51,381 nt of DNA from contig CALKER010000013.1 in assembly GCA_938084835.1 (NCBI GenBank), positions 1-51,381 on the forward strand, written 5' to 3'. The notes under the pieces are model-generated. The model saw only the letters and a list, made by a program, of their open reading frames with translations, made no database searches and had not been told where the DNA came from. Below are positions 27,293-36,731 of this stretch, piece by piece (the first letter of the stretch is position 1; every line of letters starts with the position of its first letter). The position numbers and the translations under genes were made by a program. This stretch comes from an uncultured Thermoguttaceae bacterium (lineage in GTDB: Bacteria > Planctomycetota > Planctomycetia > Pirellulales > Thermoguttaceae).

Positions 27293-29389
27293 ATGCCTAA
27301 TCGATTGCAGAACAGTCTGAGTCCGTATCTTCAACAACATGCGGACAACCCTGTCGACTGGCACCCATGGGGACCGGAAGCACTGGAAGCAGCACGCCGC
27401 GAGCAAAAGCCGATTTTCCTATCGATCGGCTACTCGGCTTGCCACTGGTGTCATGTGATGGAGCGGGAAAGCTTTCGGGATCCGACCATCGCCCAATTGC
27501 TTAATGAAAATTTCATTCCGATAAAAGTCGATCGAGAAGAACGTCCCGATTTAGATCAGACCTACCTCGAGGCGGTACAAGCGCTTGTGGGTCATGCCGG
27601 GTGGCCGCTGAACGTCTTTTTAACACCCGACTTAGAACCGTTTTTTGGAGGGACATATTGGCCGCCGCGAAGTTGGGCAGGCATGCCCGGGTTTGTTGAC
27701 GTACTCCGCGCTGTTGTGGATGCCTGGAACGATCGCCGCCAACAAATTCTCGATGTGGCCCAACAAGTTCGCCTCGCCATCGAAAAGGCGAACTGTCGCC
27801 CCGTACCTGCACGTCTCCCCGATTCTTCACTAGTGGGGGAAGTGGCCCGAGTGCTCCAGGAGAACTTCGATCCGCAGTGGGGCGGATTCGGCGCGGCACC
27901 AAAATTTCCCCGAGCAGTAGAGCTTCGCCTTTTATTGAGGCATTGGTGGGTGAACCGCGATCCGAGTTTGCGTTCGATTGTCGAAAAAACGCTTTCAAGC
28001 ATGGCCGCCGGCGGTATCCACGATCAGCTTGGCGGTGGATTCCATAGGTACAGCGTGGACGCCGCGTGGCTTGTGCCTCATTTCGAGAAAATGCTTTATG
28101 ACAACGCTCTTCTAGCGCTGACGTATTTGGAAGCCTACCTAGCGTGGCAGGAGCCCGAATTCGAGGAAATCACCCGTCGCACGCTCGACTATATCCTCCG
28201 AGATCTGCAACTTCCGGACGGTGCTTTCGCCGCAAGCGAGGATGCCGATAGCGAAGAAGAGGAAGGAAAGTTCTATTTATGGAGTGCCGAGGAAATCCGG
28301 CAAACGCTGGGCGATCGGGACGCCCGCCTTTTTTTGTTAGCCTTCGTCAGTCCGCGCGTGCAAGTGGAGGGAAAATTTGTTCTGCACCGAGCCCGACCAC
28401 TTTCGGAAGTGGCCAAGGCAGTGGGGGGGCTCGCAGATGAGCCGGCCCAACTCCTCAGAACCCTCGTAGATAAACTTTTTGCTGCTCGCCAAAAGCGAGT
28501 GCGTCCCTTTCGCGACGATAAAGTAATTGTGTCCTGGAACGCCCTGGCCGCCGAGGCCTTAGCCACGGCCGGCGCTGCTTTAGGGGAAACGCGGTACATC
28601 AAGGCGGCGGCCGATTGTCTTACTTTTCTTCGCAACCATCTGTGGCATGACGGTATGCTCCGCCATTTTTGGTGTGCTGGTCAGCCCGGAGGACCTGCCT
28701 TCTTGGAGGACTACGCGACTCTCATCTGGTGCAATCTGGTCATGTTCCAAGCCACAGGCGACAGCGAATACCTCCGATGGGGGGAGCTATTGGCGGACAA
28801 AATGATAGCAGAATTTGCGGACCCCGTCGATCAGGGGTTTTTCTCAACGCCAAAGAATCTGGACGTAGCCCTCATCCGGCGGAAGGATGTCCTCGATTCG
28901 GTGACACCAAGCGGCAACGCGTTGGCCGCCGTGGGATTGATTTATCTGGGCAGCCTTCTTGAACGCTCCGAATACCACCGATGGGCAGAAAACGCAGTTC
29001 GCGCGTGCTTGGCCTATTTTTCCGTGGCACCCTTGGCCTGTACGCAGGCGGCCCTCGCCCACGAGCTCCTCCTCTCCGGGACCACAGAACTTGTACTGTG
29101 CAGTTGTCCACAAGATCCTGCCACCGAAGCGGCGCTTAAGGCCATCCATCGCCTGTTTCTCCCAGGAAAACTAGCCATTTTTGTTCCCTTCGACGAGCAC
29201 GGCCGACCGACAGGGAATCATTTGTTGGCCGATTGGCTCCGCCTGCTGGCGGAGGATGCCCACCGCCTTCAAGCACACCGCACGCCGGTTCTCTACTTCT
29301 GTCAGCAAAGGACGTGTCAACAACCTGTTGTCGGGCTGGATGACATTCACGAGTTGCTCGATGGACTCTCGCCGGCCGAGCCAAGCTGA
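27293..29389 (+). CDS. DUF255 thioredoxin-domain protein (YyaL / SPATA20 family)
   Basis: A 698-residue protein with the family's conserved opening ([20 protein letters not shown]), followed by a thioredoxin-like domain carrying CHWC (Cys50 and Cys53) and [11 protein letters not shown]. The large C-terminal part is an alpha/alpha barrel of six-hairpin glycosidase type. It includes [44 protein letters not shown] and [13 protein letters not shown]. Length and motif order are normal. The molecular function of the family is unsettled; thiol redox chemistry is inferred from CxxC. The ATG has AGGA 6 bases upstream. No signal peptide is seen, so it is probably cytoplasmic. Neighbours give no functional hint. 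Confidence 0.95.
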   Translation: MPNRLQNSLSPYLQQHADNPVDWHPWGPEALEAARREQKPIFLSIGYSACHWCHVMERESFRDPTIAQLLNENFIPIKVDREERPDLDQTYLEAVQALVGHAGWPLNVFLTPDLEPFFGGTYWPPRSWAGMPGFVDVLRAVVDAWNDRRQQILDVAQQVRLAIEKANCRPVPARLPDSSLVGEVARVLQENFDPQWGGFGAAPKFPRAVELRLLLRHWWVNRDPSLRSIVEKTLSSMAAGGIHDQLGGGFHRYSVDAAWLVPHFEKMLYDNALLALTYLEAYLAWQEPEFEEITRRTLDYILRDLQLPDGAFAASEDADSEEEEGKFYLWSAEEIRQTLGDRDARLFLLAFVSPRVQVEGKFVLHRARPLSEVAKAVGGLADEPAQLLRTLVDKLFAARQKRVRPFRDDKVIVSWNALAAEALATAGAALGETRYIKAAADCLTFLRNHLWHDGMLRHFWCAGQPGGPAFLEDYATLIWCNLVMFQATGDSEYLRWGELLADKMIAEFADPVDQGFFSTPKNLDVALIRRKDVLDSVTPSGNALAAVGLIYLGSLLERSEYHRWAENAVRACLAYFSVAPLACTQAALAHELLLSGTTELVLCSCPQDPATEAALKAIHRLFLPGKLAIFVPFDEHGRPTGNHLLADWLRLLAEDAHRLQAHRTPVLYFCQQRTCQQPVVGLDDIHELLDGLSPAEPS

Positions 29390-29521
29390 AAAGTTCGTGG
29401 CCTTCTTAGCATAACAACCGTGTCACGTATTCCTCACGATTTTTCCATAATCGCTACTTAGCCGTCGGGCAACCTTTCCCACCACCGCAACAGCACTGGC
29501 GTGGACGAAAAAAACCCACGG

Positions 29522-30907
29522 TCATAAACTCCAACCCTCCCGGTAGGGCGGGCGGAGCATAGCGTCAGCTTCGGCGTTGTTGGTGATGCGGCACTCCACA
29601 GGATCGAACTCTAGGGGTTCGTCAAATCGCCCCGCCACGTTTCCCGCCAGAAGAAGTTCAATCACCGGCCCCGAATGATGAAACTCGGAAAGGCATCGGG
29701 TTTGCCCTCGGCAGGCAGCGATAAACTCGTGTTCGTGGCCGGGCGTCTCCGGATAACGCTGGGGCGGATCTGTCTGAGAAGGGAATTTTTCCAGCGGCAG
29801 AATCTGACAGGAAGAATTGTGAGCGTTGGTGTGCACGACTCCTTTATCGCCCACCACAAGCGTGCCGGAGCGAGGCGTCCAACTTCCGTCTTTCCATTCC
29901 AGGTCCCGGCCGGCAATTTCTTGCAGCTTCGCCCAGATCCCTTGTCTTCTCAATTCATGTTCCTCAGCATTATACCAGTAAATAACTGCGGGCGGGCGGT
30001 TCCCCCGGGCAGGAATGTAATAGCGAACAAATTGCCAGCGGGGAAATCCGTGGGGAGCCTTTTCGGGAATGACACTTTCGACCCGAATGCGTCTGTCGAT
30101 ACCGGGAGGCCCTTCCCATAATTTTCGTAAACCCAAGGCCTTGAAGCTCAGATGGAGGGAATGCGAGCCGCCTCCTCCAAGCCAGCCCGTGCCAAAATCC
30201 CACCAACCTCCCCAACCGTAAACATATTGTGGGTGATAGGGCCGATAAGCCGCCGGCCCCAACCATGCGTCCCAATTAAGTTCGGCAGGTACAGGCGGCG
30301 TATCAGTGGGCACCCTCCGCGGCCCCGAGCCACCTCCCACAAACCACACATGCGCCTCCCGAATGGTTCCGATGACCCCGTCTTCAATGGCCTCCAAAGT
30401 GCGGCGGAAGGAATTGGTCGCCATCCCTTGGTTACCCATTTGGGTAGCCACTTTATGCTCTGCCGCCAAAAGCCGAAGCATCCGTGCCTCGCGGACATCA
30501 TGAGCCATGGGCTTCTCACAGTAAACGTGCTTCCCCCGACGAATTCCCATCGCTGACGCCACGGCATGCGCGTGATCCGAGGTTGCAACAACAACAGCGT
30601 CGATTTCCCTTTCCCGCGCGTCGAACATCCGCCGCATATCCTGATACGCATGAACACCTGGAAACTTTCGCATCAATGGTGCCATTTTTGCTTGGTCAGC
30701 ATCGCAGATGGCCGTCAACCTGCCCCCAATACGAGCGAAAGTCTGGGCAAGAGAGGTGCCCCGGCTACCCACCCCCACTACCGCAAACGCCAGCTTTTCA
30801 TGAGCTTGATAGGAAAAAACACTCCTTGCTGACGGGACCACAAGCAAGCAACCGCCATTCAGGGCCGAAATACGGAGAAGTGTTCTTCTGTTCATTTTCC
30901 GAACCAT
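29522..30907 (-). CDS. Gfo/Idh/MocA-family oxidoreductase with Tat-like signal
   Basis: A 461-residue NAD(P)-dependent sugar or cyclitol oxidoreductase. The N-terminus MVRKMNRRTLLR carries a twin-arginine motif and a hydrophobic stretch, suggesting export in folded form, as in many planctomycete members. Seen: the Rossmann motif VVGVGSRG (43-50), CEKPMAHD with the catalytic-loop EKP, MGNQGMA, and a C-terminal DPVECRITNNAEAD segment typical of the planctomycete-enriched C-terminal domain. The ATG at 30907 has AGGAGG 7 bases upstream; Met5 is a less supported alternative. The substrate is unknown. It converges with the YyaL-type gene and lies about 1.1 kb downstream of the heme protein gene on the same strand. 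Confidence 0.93.
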   Translation of the reverse strand: MVRKMNRRTLLRISALNGGCLLVVPSARSVFSYQAHEKLAFAVVGVGSRGTSLAQTFARIGGRLTAICDADQAKMAPLMRKFPGVHAYQDMRRMFDAREREIDAVVVATSDHAHAVASAMGIRRGKHVYCEKPMAHDVREARMLRLLAAEHKVATQMGNQGMATNSFRRTLEAIEDGVIGTIREAHVWFVGGGSGPRRVPTDTPPVPAELNWDAWLGPAAYRPYHPQYVYGWGGWWDFGTGWLGGGGSHSLHLSFKALGLRKLWEGPPGIDRRIRVESVIPEKAPHGFPRWQFVRYYIPARGNRPPAVIYWYNAEEHELRRQGIWAKLQEIAGRDLEWKDGSWTPRSGTLVVGDKGVVHTNAHNSSCQILPLEKFPSQTDPPQRYPETPGHEHEFIAACRGQTRCLSEFHHSGPVIELLLAGNVAGRFDEPLEFDPVECRITNNAEADAMLRPPYREGWSL

Positions 30908-31151
30908 GGTCTGGCCTCCTCATCCTGGATCCACTTCGCATGTCGGAATGGATGAACCTCAAGGCAAGTCCTCTTGGCAGGAGTGAGACATTCCTTTCAG
31001 GAGGGCGCGAAGGGGCGCGATTTTGCCACCGTTAGGCGGCAGACTGGTTGTTTTCTCCCTTCTACCGCGGGAAGGCCCTCAAAGCAACAATTGCAGCCCG
31101 GATAGGTGCATCTCTCCTCGAGAAGATGTGACTATGGAGCCTCCGGGCGAG

Positions 31152-31400
31152 TCAATGAGCTTCCTCGAAATCGCGCAACGCCAGGGTTGCAATCGCCCGG
31201 ATTGCTTCAAGCAAGGCCTTCACCTTTTCCGAATCGCCGGATTCAGAGGCTTGAAGAGCTTGATCAGCAAGATTTACAAGGCGTCGCCAACGGGCCACGG
31301 GGCTTGCTTTTCCCGGCACCCACGGGGCACTGGAGCCCGCGGGAGCTTCTCCGCTTTCCAAGGGGACTCGACCAAGTGGAAGGCGTTTCGGCGGCTTCAT
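31152..31400 (-). CDS. Small helical protein, unrecognised
   Basis: An 82-residue frame. The N-terminal half is Pro/Gly-rich and basic. The C-terminal 45 residues (from WRRLVNLADQAL to LALRDFEEAH) look like two amphipathic helices with ordinary codon choice. It competes with + strand frames over the same bases, which have a less protein-like composition. The ATG at 31400 lacks a clear binding site; an internal GTG (VARWRR) is possible. It lies between the oxidoreductase and heme protein genes on the same strand. No function is assigned. Confidence 0.5.
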   Translation of the reverse strand: MKPPKRLPLGRVPLESGEAPAGSSAPWVPGKASPVARWRRLVNLADQALQASESGDSEKVKALLEAIRAIATLALRDFEEAH

Positions 31401-32004
31401 ACGTAAACTTCAGTAACTCGCGGGCTAATGAACAGACACTCGAGCTTCGGCCAGGAGGAAGCTTCTTGTCGCTATTTTCCTGGCTCCCCGGCAGATTACT
31501 GGAGTCCGGTATCTATTGTGCAACTCTGCATATCTTTTCTATCCTCCCCACTCCACCTCTTTTCCGAGCATGTTTTAGCTCACTGACTTGACCCTCGGCG
31601 ATTGAGACCTCGGTACCCCCATCTTGATGATTTGACCAAAGATCCAACGCTTGGAGGCCGGTACCAAAGAATCACTCAATTCGGCACCTAGCCGTTACAT
31701 TAAGAAACCCCTAGTTGTTCCCCGGGTGTCTTACGGCGTCGGTCGGCCTTCTTGCGCGGTACCTCGAAGCGCACTGGCCCTGGAGGCAACGGAGAATCTT
31801 GGCCGCTGTGCCCTGCCCTATCGTGCCGTTAACAGCACCCCGTGGGAAGCAGCATGTCTGCCGCCCACACCCCGGCGTTTAGCCCGACCTCACTTTAGAA
31901 TACCCTGGGGTTAAGCTCGCAGTGAGCCGCGTTTCGCCTCCAAGACGATATCACAAACCGATGGGAGAGGTCCACACTCCGTGCTCGGCCCCAAGGCCGC
32001 AACG
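31401..32004. other. Intergenic region downstream of the heme protein gene
   Basis: No supported gene. A perfect CGGCC-loop-GGCCG hairpin (31986-31999) lies just past the heme protein stop on the - strand but has no T tract. A TTG-initiated 41-codon + frame (31467-31591) follows AGGAGG but is not believed without conservation. Confidence 0.45.
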
Positions 32005-35000
32005 TTAATCCACAGGCCCTGGGCGAACAACGGTAGGTGCCGTGGCGATACGTGGACGAATGGCCAGCCATTCCACCCCTTGAAATTCCGGATCGGGAAT
32101 CGCTCGAATTTCTTCTTCCCCGTTGTACGGGCACATTGCGTCAATCCAAGCAATCAGCCTGGCCAAGCTAACATCGTCGACCTTCACTCCATGGTGTTCT
32201 CCCGTAGAACAGATTTCGACCAAGCGACTTCGGAGGGACAAAGCCTGCATCGGCTCAGGAGTTCGATAGGCCGCCGGATCACGTTGGTCGTAACCTTCGA
32301 CCATAAGCATCCCGGCAATGCCAAATCCGGGGGGCACAATCGCTGGAGGGACATACGGCCGTCCCCACGTGGGATTCCCTGTGAGGAGGAAATAAGGTTG
32401 GGCAAAGCCAAGTAAACCCGGGCGAGGGGTGAGATCGACAACTTCGACGGCCTCACCTTTGCCTTGGTGGCACCCCCCGCAATATTTATCCAATACCGGC
32501 TGCACATAACGGGGATAGCTAACGGTTCGGTCTTCCCACAGGGGAGGCACAATTTCTTGGACGGGCTGGCGCATCGGGAGGAACCGAAGCTCGGGTAACG
32601 GGGCCCGGCTGTGGGCTTCGTGGCAGCCCAAACAACCACGCTTCTCCCCGGGCATGACATGCACAAAGCTCCGCATCGTCTGAAGGGCCCGGCCTTGCTC
32701 GTCGATGAGTTGGAAGTGAAGGGGCAGACCCGCGGGAGCGAAGAACGCCACCGATCCGTCCGCTGCCACTGGCACCGTTCCCAGCAACCGCTTCACCCCA
32801 TCCGATTGAACCGCCGACACTACCGGCCCAGTGGACACGTAAGGCCGCTTGTACCAATAGGTGTATGTCTTGTAATCGATTGTCCACACGCGCAACCCCC
32901 GAACTTTGCCCGCTAACTGCGGCGGGCTATTTTGATACACGCTACCGCTGTAGAGGATCCCAGGTTGCGGCCGATGCCGGTCCTCGCGCGTGGGCCAGGC
33001 CACACGCTCAGGAAGTACCGGCGGGGGTACCCGTTTCCTTACCGGCTGCGCGTAAAGAACGTTGTGTACTCCCTCGTAGATTAACTCTCGGTTGCCGTAA
33101 ATATCCATCAAATACAGCACGAACTTTCCCCCACGCCGCGCCGAAACTAGGAAATCCTTTTCGCCCAAGGGATAGGGCGAATAGTATGCCTCATATCGAC
33201 CAGGACAGTAGTAATCGGTCGTGAGGACCGGGTCAAGCGGCCCGTCGCCCGATTCGGGCCAAGGCAGCTCCTGAGTGATCTTGTACAAACCGGCGGGAAA
33301 GTTAAATCCCTCGCGGGGATCAATGATTCCTAAGCAGCCGGCAAACCAGTCATGATGGGCAGAACCTGTAAACAAAATCCGGTTGCTGCCAGGAATCACC
33401 CGGGCATCTTTCAGGAGGTCCGGCCAAACGCTTTGGTTACCCCACACCACCTGAAGTTGCGTGCCGTCGGGACGCACCGTCCACAAACCCTGGGCTCGCC
33501 AGACCGGCTTATCGGTATACTCCCAGCGAGTATACAGAATTAGTCCATCCGGGGTGAGCACCGGAAGGTAATCGGGTTCGTTGTTGGCCGAGATGAGGTA
33601 AATATTTTTCCCATTCCGATCGCACCGAGCCAGCACAAAGGCATTGGTGGGAGGCATGCACCGGACATACGTATGTCCTCGCGTGGTAACAAAAACCATA
33701 TGTTGCCCATCGGGCAAATAGATAGGATCCAGGTCGTCATAGGGACCATCGGTAAGCTGCCGCAAGCCGGCCCCGTCGATTCCAATTTCGTAAAGGTGAA
33801 AGGTCTTTTCATTATGGGGTTTAAAGCAGAATAACACCCGATCGGCCTCAAAAGAGAGATCCGGCCGCCAAAAGGACCCATGGAAAGGTCCTTGCGGAGC
33901 AAGCTGGCGAATACCTCCTCCCGGATGGAGTCCTTCGAGTACCAGCAATCGGCCGCCGGGCACAGCCATATACCCTAATCGATGCCGCGTTTGGTGGTTC
34001 CACTCCTTCCCTCGAGGAAATGGCTGATCAATGAAAATAACCTTATCAAAGTCTATGACCGGATTGCGAAAGAATACCCGCCGCTTCAGTGCGCGCACTT
34101 GAAAATAGATTTCCCGATCTTCTCCCGCTTCAGGGACACACTCCTCAAGGCACCTAAGCTCGGCCTTTTCTGTTGACAAATCAAGCTGGGGAAAATCACA
34201 AGCAAATCGTTCGAGGAGCTTTTTAACTTGTGCTATTTCCCGCCGGATGACTTCGACCGTGGGCCGGCCCTCGGCCTGAAAGAGCCAGTCCGCCTCGAGA
34301 ATCTTTTGTGCCTCGGCAGGTGACAAGGTGCGACTTGGAGGCGTTGACGGTCGAACATAAGGCGCTACCGCTTCGTACACTTTGGGCCGAAAAGCGATTC
34401 GCCGGCCAGCTTCCAGAATGAAGTTTACAAGTTCAGGAACGTTGGGACGGGCCTCCGCCCGCAGTTGCAAAAATCGCCCCGCCAGTTTGTCGACATAGGA
34501 CCAATGCTCCAATTGCTCCGTTGTTTGTTTCTGCCATTGCTCCTCGATGATGGGTCGATATTCGACCAACAAGGCCGCCAGGTGTTCAGCGGCTGCCAAA
34601 ATCTTCCCGGAAGCGTCTGCACTAAATAGATCGTTGAGCGAAAGCTCCGTATACCGACGGAAGTCAGCCGCCTCCACAGGAAAATCCAGGGCGATAAGCC
34701 GGGCAAGCACAGCTCGACTTTGTGAAGAAAGCTCTTGCAGCCCTTGCCTGGAAACCTGTTCTGTCACCCAAGCTATTGTGGCAGCAAAGCTGGCTTGTTT
34801 CTGATAGTGCGTGACCACCCACGATCCTACCGGATCTTGGCCAAGGAGCTCCGTGATTCCCGCCCGCCATAAGGCCCGAAGGGTCGCTTCGTCTAAAGCT
34901 TGGTCAAAGATGGCCAGTTCATCCAATCGTCCCTGAAAATTCTCCCGGCCAGCCAACGAAGCCAGAAACGGCTGCACCGTTCCTCCTGCCCGGAGTGTTC

Positions 35001-35646
35001 CTGGCCGTTCCAACTCCCCCACGAGTTGGCCGTCTAAATAGACCCGCATAAAGCGCCCATCATAGGTGGCCGCCACAAAGTGCCAGGAACCATCAAGCAC
35101 TTCCCCCGGATCGATCGACGCATCGCATTCGATGTACTTACCGTCGATATTTAAACCCAGTGACAGATGCCGACCATGATCCTGAAACGAGAAAAGCACA
35201 CGACGGTCCCCATCTTCCTTTCGGATGATCTCTCGATAGCTCGAAAGATCGGTAGGCGCCACCCAAGCTATAAGGCTTAGTGCCTGAAGCTCTTGCCACC
35301 ACGCAGAATTTGGTAGAGCAATCTGGTGCTCCCCCCGCAATTCGACAGCCCGCCCGAAAACGCCCGGAACTAAGTGGATCTCACCCCGGTGGTCAGGCGT
35401 GGGAGCGGCACGCCAGGAAAATGGCCCATGGTCCCGGAGGATTTCCTCAAAAGATTCACCCTCAAACGGCCAGTACGCGGCCGGGGGCAAATCAACCGCA
35501 CTCGCCCACGGAGGGAATCTTCCTCCCGCATTTTCCGGCACTGGTTTGTCGGCCCAGGTGGCTTCGTCTATAAGAGAAAACAGAAAAAGCAGGATGACAG
35601 CCGCACCTGCCGCACGACACCAACAGGTTTCGCTTGACCACCCCAT
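32005..35646 (-). CDS. LamG + hydrazine-synthase-alpha-like protein with two c-type heme motifs
   Basis: A 1213-residue protein with an N-terminal hydrophobic segment (about 12-32), probably exported. Residues about 55-265 form a LamG/concanavalin-like domain (LSLIAWVAP, GSWHFVAATYDG, VYLDGQLVGELE, FQGRLDELAIFDQAL). A helical linker follows (about 270-500). Residues about 530-960 resemble a TolB/WD-type propeller as in the alpha subunit of anammox hydrazine synthase (DKVIFIDQPFPRG, LTDGPYDDLDPIYLPDG, ILFTGSAHHDW). Two CxxCH heme-binding motifs follow: CLGCH (1005-1009) and CGGCH (1056-1060). The ATG has AAGAGG 9 bases upstream. Hydrazine synthesis is not implied: HzsA-like modules occur widely in non-anammox planctomycetes and no HzsB/C-like gene is seen. 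A periplasmic electron-transfer or carbohydrate-linked redox role is inferred. Confidence 0.85.
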   Translation of the reverse strand: MGWSSETCWCRAAGAAVILLFLFSLIDEATWADKPVPENAGGRFPPWASAVDLPPAAYWPFEGESFEEILRDHGPFSWRAAPTPDHRGEIHLVPGVFGRAVELRGEHQIALPNSAWWQELQALSLIAWVAPTDLSSYREIIRKEDGDRRVLFSFQDHGRHLSLGLNIDGKYIECDASIDPGEVLDGSWHFVAATYDGRFMRVYLDGQLVGELERPGTLRAGGTVQPFLASLAGRENFQGRLDELAIFDQALDEATLRALWRAGITELLGQDPVGSWVVTHYQKQASFAATIAWVTEQVSRQGLQELSSQSRAVLARLIALDFPVEAADFRRYTELSLNDLFSADASGKILAAAEHLAALLVEYRPIIEEQWQKQTTEQLEHWSYVDKLAGRFLQLRAEARPNVPELVNFILEAGRRIAFRPKVYEAVAPYVRPSTPPSRTLSPAEAQKILEADWLFQAEGRPTVEVIRREIAQVKKLLERFACDFPQLDLSTEKAELRCLEECVPEAGEDREIYFQVRALKRRVFFRNPVIDFDKVIFIDQPFPRGKEWNHQTRHRLGYMAVPGGRLLVLEGLHPGGGIRQLAPQGPFHGSFWRPDLSFEADRVLFCFKPHNEKTFHLYEIGIDGAGLRQLTDGPYDDLDPIYLPDGQHMVFVTTRGHTYVRCMPPTNAFVLARCDRNGKNIYLISANNEPDYLPVLTPDGLILYTRWEYTDKPVWRAQGLWTVRPDGTQLQVVWGNQSVWPDLLKDARVIPGSNRILFTGSAHHDWFAGCLGIIDPREGFNFPAGLYKITQELPWPESGDGPLDPVLTTDYYCPGRYEAYYSPYPLGEKDFLVSARRGGKFVLYLMDIYGNRELIYEGVHNVLYAQPVRKRVPPPVLPERVAWPTREDRHRPQPGILYSGSVYQNSPPQLAGKVRGLRVWTIDYKTYTYWYKRPYVSTGPVVSAVQSDGVKRLLGTVPVAADGSVAFFAPAGLPLHFQLIDEQGRALQTMRSFVHVMPGEKRGCLGCHEAHSRAPLPELRFLPMRQPVQEIVPPLWEDRTVSYPRYVQPVLDKYCGGCHQGKGEAVEVVDLTPRPGLLGFAQPYFLLTGNPTWGRPYVPPAIVPPGFGIAGMLMVEGYDQRDPAAYRTPEPMQALSLRSRLVEICSTGEHHGVKVDDVSLARLIAWIDAMCPYNGEEEIRAIPDPEFQGVEWLAIRPRIATAPTVVRPGPVD

Positions 35647-36064
35647 GTCTTCATGCCTCTTTCGTGTTGAGCCCGGTACGCTAGCCTACGAGCGCGGAGG
35701 AAAAATCTTGCAGTAAGCCTCGATCGTGAGTGAACGCGCTGATGCGTTAAAGCTGGGTGAAAGCCGATTCTGCCTCTCCTGAGCCGAGTTTCCCCTTTAG
35801 TCCATAGCCGCCGTCGCCGCGTGTGATTCGCAAAAGTTCGCCAGTGAGGATGCAAGAACTTTTTAAGACGCGGCAACAGTGGCTCCAAGCGCCGAGCCCC
35901 CAGTAAAGCTTAGCCTTCGTCGTGCTTCCCCAGAGGGGACAGCTCAAGCCTTCAACAAGAGCCGTTTCGGTTTCTACAAAGCTGGCCTGAGCCGAAAGCT
36001 CAGGTTACCCCCGGATATTTTCCGGAGCGCTTTAAAGGATCTTTGATGCCATGCCTAAGACCTA
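35647..36064. other. Intergenic region upstream of the heme protein gene
   Basis: No gene seen. The 106-residue - frame at 35568-35888 overlaps the heme protein start and is Arg-rich. The heme gene promoter should lie here, but no boxes could be assigned. Confidence 0.45.
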
Positions 36065-36298
36065 CTAGGCTAGGCAGCTGCCCGAGCTCTCCGATTTCTC
36101 AGCCGGAAGGCAAAGCCGTAAGCCTAACTTGCTGAGAAGCCAGACGGCAGGACACCAATTGGTAAATGCCGACTGAAAAAGATTTAAACCCACCAAAACC
36201 GTCAGAATCAACCAATATGGGGAGTGCGCCCAGGCCAGGACAGCGCTCACGGTCACCACCACGCCGGCCATTAGCCGTAACCCACGTTCGATCGTCAT
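36065..36298 (-). CDS. DUF2892 (YgaP-like) small membrane protein
   Basis: A 77-residue protein with two membrane segments (about 8-23 and 26-40). It has the family pattern TIERGLRLMAGV...SPYWLILTVLVGLNLFQSAFTNWCP, with the Trp-Cys-Pro turn. DUF2892 domains occur alone or fused to rhodanese in YgaP; a link to sulfur species is possible but unproven. The ATG at 36298 is chosen because AGGAG lies 8 bases upstream; the Met seven codons earlier (36319) would precede that site. It is on the same strand as its neighbours, with over 400 bases on each side. Confidence 0.85.
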   Translation of the reverse strand: MTIERGLRLMAGVVVTVSAVLAWAHSPYWLILTVLVGLNLFQSAFTNWCPAVWLLSKLGLRLCLPAEKSESSGSCLA

Positions 36299-36731
36299 GA
36301 TGTTGTCTCCTATCATCATCCTGGTCAGAATCGGAATTCACCAGATCACATTATGGAAAGGAAAATGGGGCTCGGGAGGACCAGTCGAGGGGCTCCACCC
36401 TCTCTTTAGGAGCGGCCCTACTTAATCTTAACGTCTTGGCAAATATTTACAAAGACCTCCGCCAATTTTGGATCACCGGTTTTTCCCGCAATTATCTAAA
36501 ACTCATGTATCTAAAACTCATGGGACGGACGCCTCTCGATTCGATTTTCACACCTGTTTTCCTCTGCCATTCGCCGTGTTGTAATTAACCCCCACGAGAA
36601 AGGCCGCCCACCTCCCTACGAAGGCTAGACGGCCTTGTCCCGACTGGAACCAAGATGGCCGAAATATTTTCCTTGCGGTTTGCGGCCTTATGATCGGTTT
36701 GGTCAGGTGGTCCCACTAACCGGAACCACAA
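36299..36731. other. Intergenic region between the VIT/vWA and DUF2892 genes
   Basis: It contains the 15-bp duplication and a bulged hairpin (about 36394-36421, AGGG plus GCTCC pairing with GGAGC plus CCCT). A second stem near 36702-36722 follows the VIT/vWA stop on the - strand without a T tract. No gene seen. Confidence 0.5.
36493..36522. repeat. Perfect 15-bp tandem duplication
   Basis: TATCTAAAACTCATG occurs twice back to back with no mismatch, in the region upstream of the DUF2892 gene. A recent slippage duplication or a paired binding site. Confidence 0.85.

Noticed and set aside
31106..31591. 161-codon + frame overlapping the small helical protein
   Set aside because: The - strand reading has more natural protein composition. 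The + frame has no binding site at its start.
32005..35646. Reading the HzsA-like protein as evidence of anammox
   Set aside because: Only the alpha-like scaffold is present, fused to LamG, and no HzsB/C, hydrazine dehydrogenase or nitrite enzyme is seen. HzsA-like modules are known outside anammox bacteria.
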